DNA of 14,938 nt from Bacteroidales bacterium UBA4230 (GTDB lineage Bacteria > Bacteroidota > Bacteroidia > Bacteroidales > UBA932). The DNA is taken from the NCBI GenBank assembly GCA_002395605.1, contig DGXO01000057.1:1-14938 (forward strand), given 5' to 3'. Numbering within the stretch: position 1 is the first letter of the stretch; each line of letters opens with the position of its first letter. The notes beneath the pieces are model-generated. The model worked only from the letters and a program-made list of their open reading frames with translations, did no database searches and was not told where the DNA came from. Shown here piece by piece: positions 14,648 through 14,938 of this stretch. A program made the translations under genes and the position numbers.

Positions 14648-14938
14648 TATTTAGGTTGTTTGCCGATGTATGCCAGGATACCGCCGTCTACATAAAGGAT
14701 GTGGCCGTTGACGGCATCGGAGGCATGGGAGGCCAGGAACACGGCAGGGCCGCCCAGTTCGTCGGGGTCCAGCCAGCGGCCTGCGGGAGTTTTGGCGCAG
14801 ATGAAGGAGTCGAAGGGATGGCGGGAGCCGTCGGGCTGCCTTTCGCGCAGCGGAGCGGTCTGGGGCGTTGCAATGTAGCCGGGGCCGATGCCGTTGCACT
14901 GGATGTTGTACTCTCCGTATTCGGAGCAGATGTTGCGG
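14647..14938 (-). CDS. kduD: KduD / gluconate 5-dehydrogenase-type SDR, C-terminal part (5' truncated)
   Basis: The last 96 residues of a short-chain dehydrogenase/reductase; the Rossmann glycine motif and YxxxK lie beyond the window edge. The visible part has the run NGIGPGYIATPQT, the substrate-loop sequence RHPFDSFICAKTPAGRW, and the closing GPAVFLASHASDAVNGHILY and VDGGILAYIGKQP. These are characteristic of KduD and the closely related gluconate 5-dehydrogenase. KduD reduces 2,5-diketo-3-deoxygluconate to KDG with NADH in the cytoplasm. Its place upstream of an EIIC and kduI supports KduD. It is the first visible gene of the operon; any promoter is off-window. Confidence 0.88.
   Translation of the reverse strand, partial: RNICSEYGEYNIQCNGIGPGYIATPQTAPLRERQPDGSRHPFDSFICAKTPAGRWLDPDELGGPAVFLASHASDAVNGHILYVDGGILAYIGKQPK

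Overview
The window looks like a moderately GC-rich Bacteroidales chromosome segment (Rikenellaceae- or Cryptobacteroides-like is a guess). Evidence: promoters carry the Bacteroidetes TAnnTTTG -7 box, Shine-Dalgarno sites are scarce, and several products are Bacteroidetes-typical, including a Porin_10-like outer-membrane protein, a TIGR02757/DUF2400 protein and Bacteroidetes-style signal peptides. No rRNA, tRNA, CRISPR array, transposase or phage gene was seen.

Layout. 2-1032 (+): 3' end of a class I fumarate hydratase, coupled by TAATG to a TIGR02757 protein. 1071-4285 (+): an M13 zinc metallopeptidase lipoprotein and an FtsX/LolC-type permease, overlapping by 7 nt. 4282-7706 (-): a large putative porin followed by a small GH23 lytic transglycosylase; the latter ends tail-to-tail with the permease over a shared CTAA. 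7707-8090: a gene-free region dominated by a foldback repeat. 8091-9703 (+): a two-gene membrane cassette, a YczE-like protein overlapping a BASS-superfamily transporter by 4 nt. 9704-9994: a second, inverted copy of the same repeat. 9995-10606 (-) and 10670-11116 (+): a Nudix hydrolase and an SRPBCC-like protein, divergent, with promoters facing each other inside a dyad. 11115-11202: a composite palindromic repeat. 11210-12358 (+): an RsmF/NSUN-type m5C methyltransferase, again sharing a CTAA with the next convergent gene. 12355-14938 (-): kduD (partial), a GatC-type PTS EIIC and kduI, a compact operon for unsaturated uronate catabolism.

The two most interesting structures are these. First, a ~220-bp repeat with 12-13-bp terminal inverted repeats occurs twice in opposite orientation around the YczE/BASS pair, so the pair resembles a cassette framed by MITE-like elements. 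Second, the uronate operon holds an EIIC with no visible PTS partner and a KduI with a signal peptide. This could mean isomerisation in the periplasm, import through the EIIC, then reduction by KduD in the cytoplasm; that is inference.

Other items: an 8-5-8 palindrome read in the same frame inside two unrelated proteins (permease and methyltransferase), about ten-fold excess of the heptamer GGCCGAA/TTCGGCC, and very short mRNA leaders at two genes.
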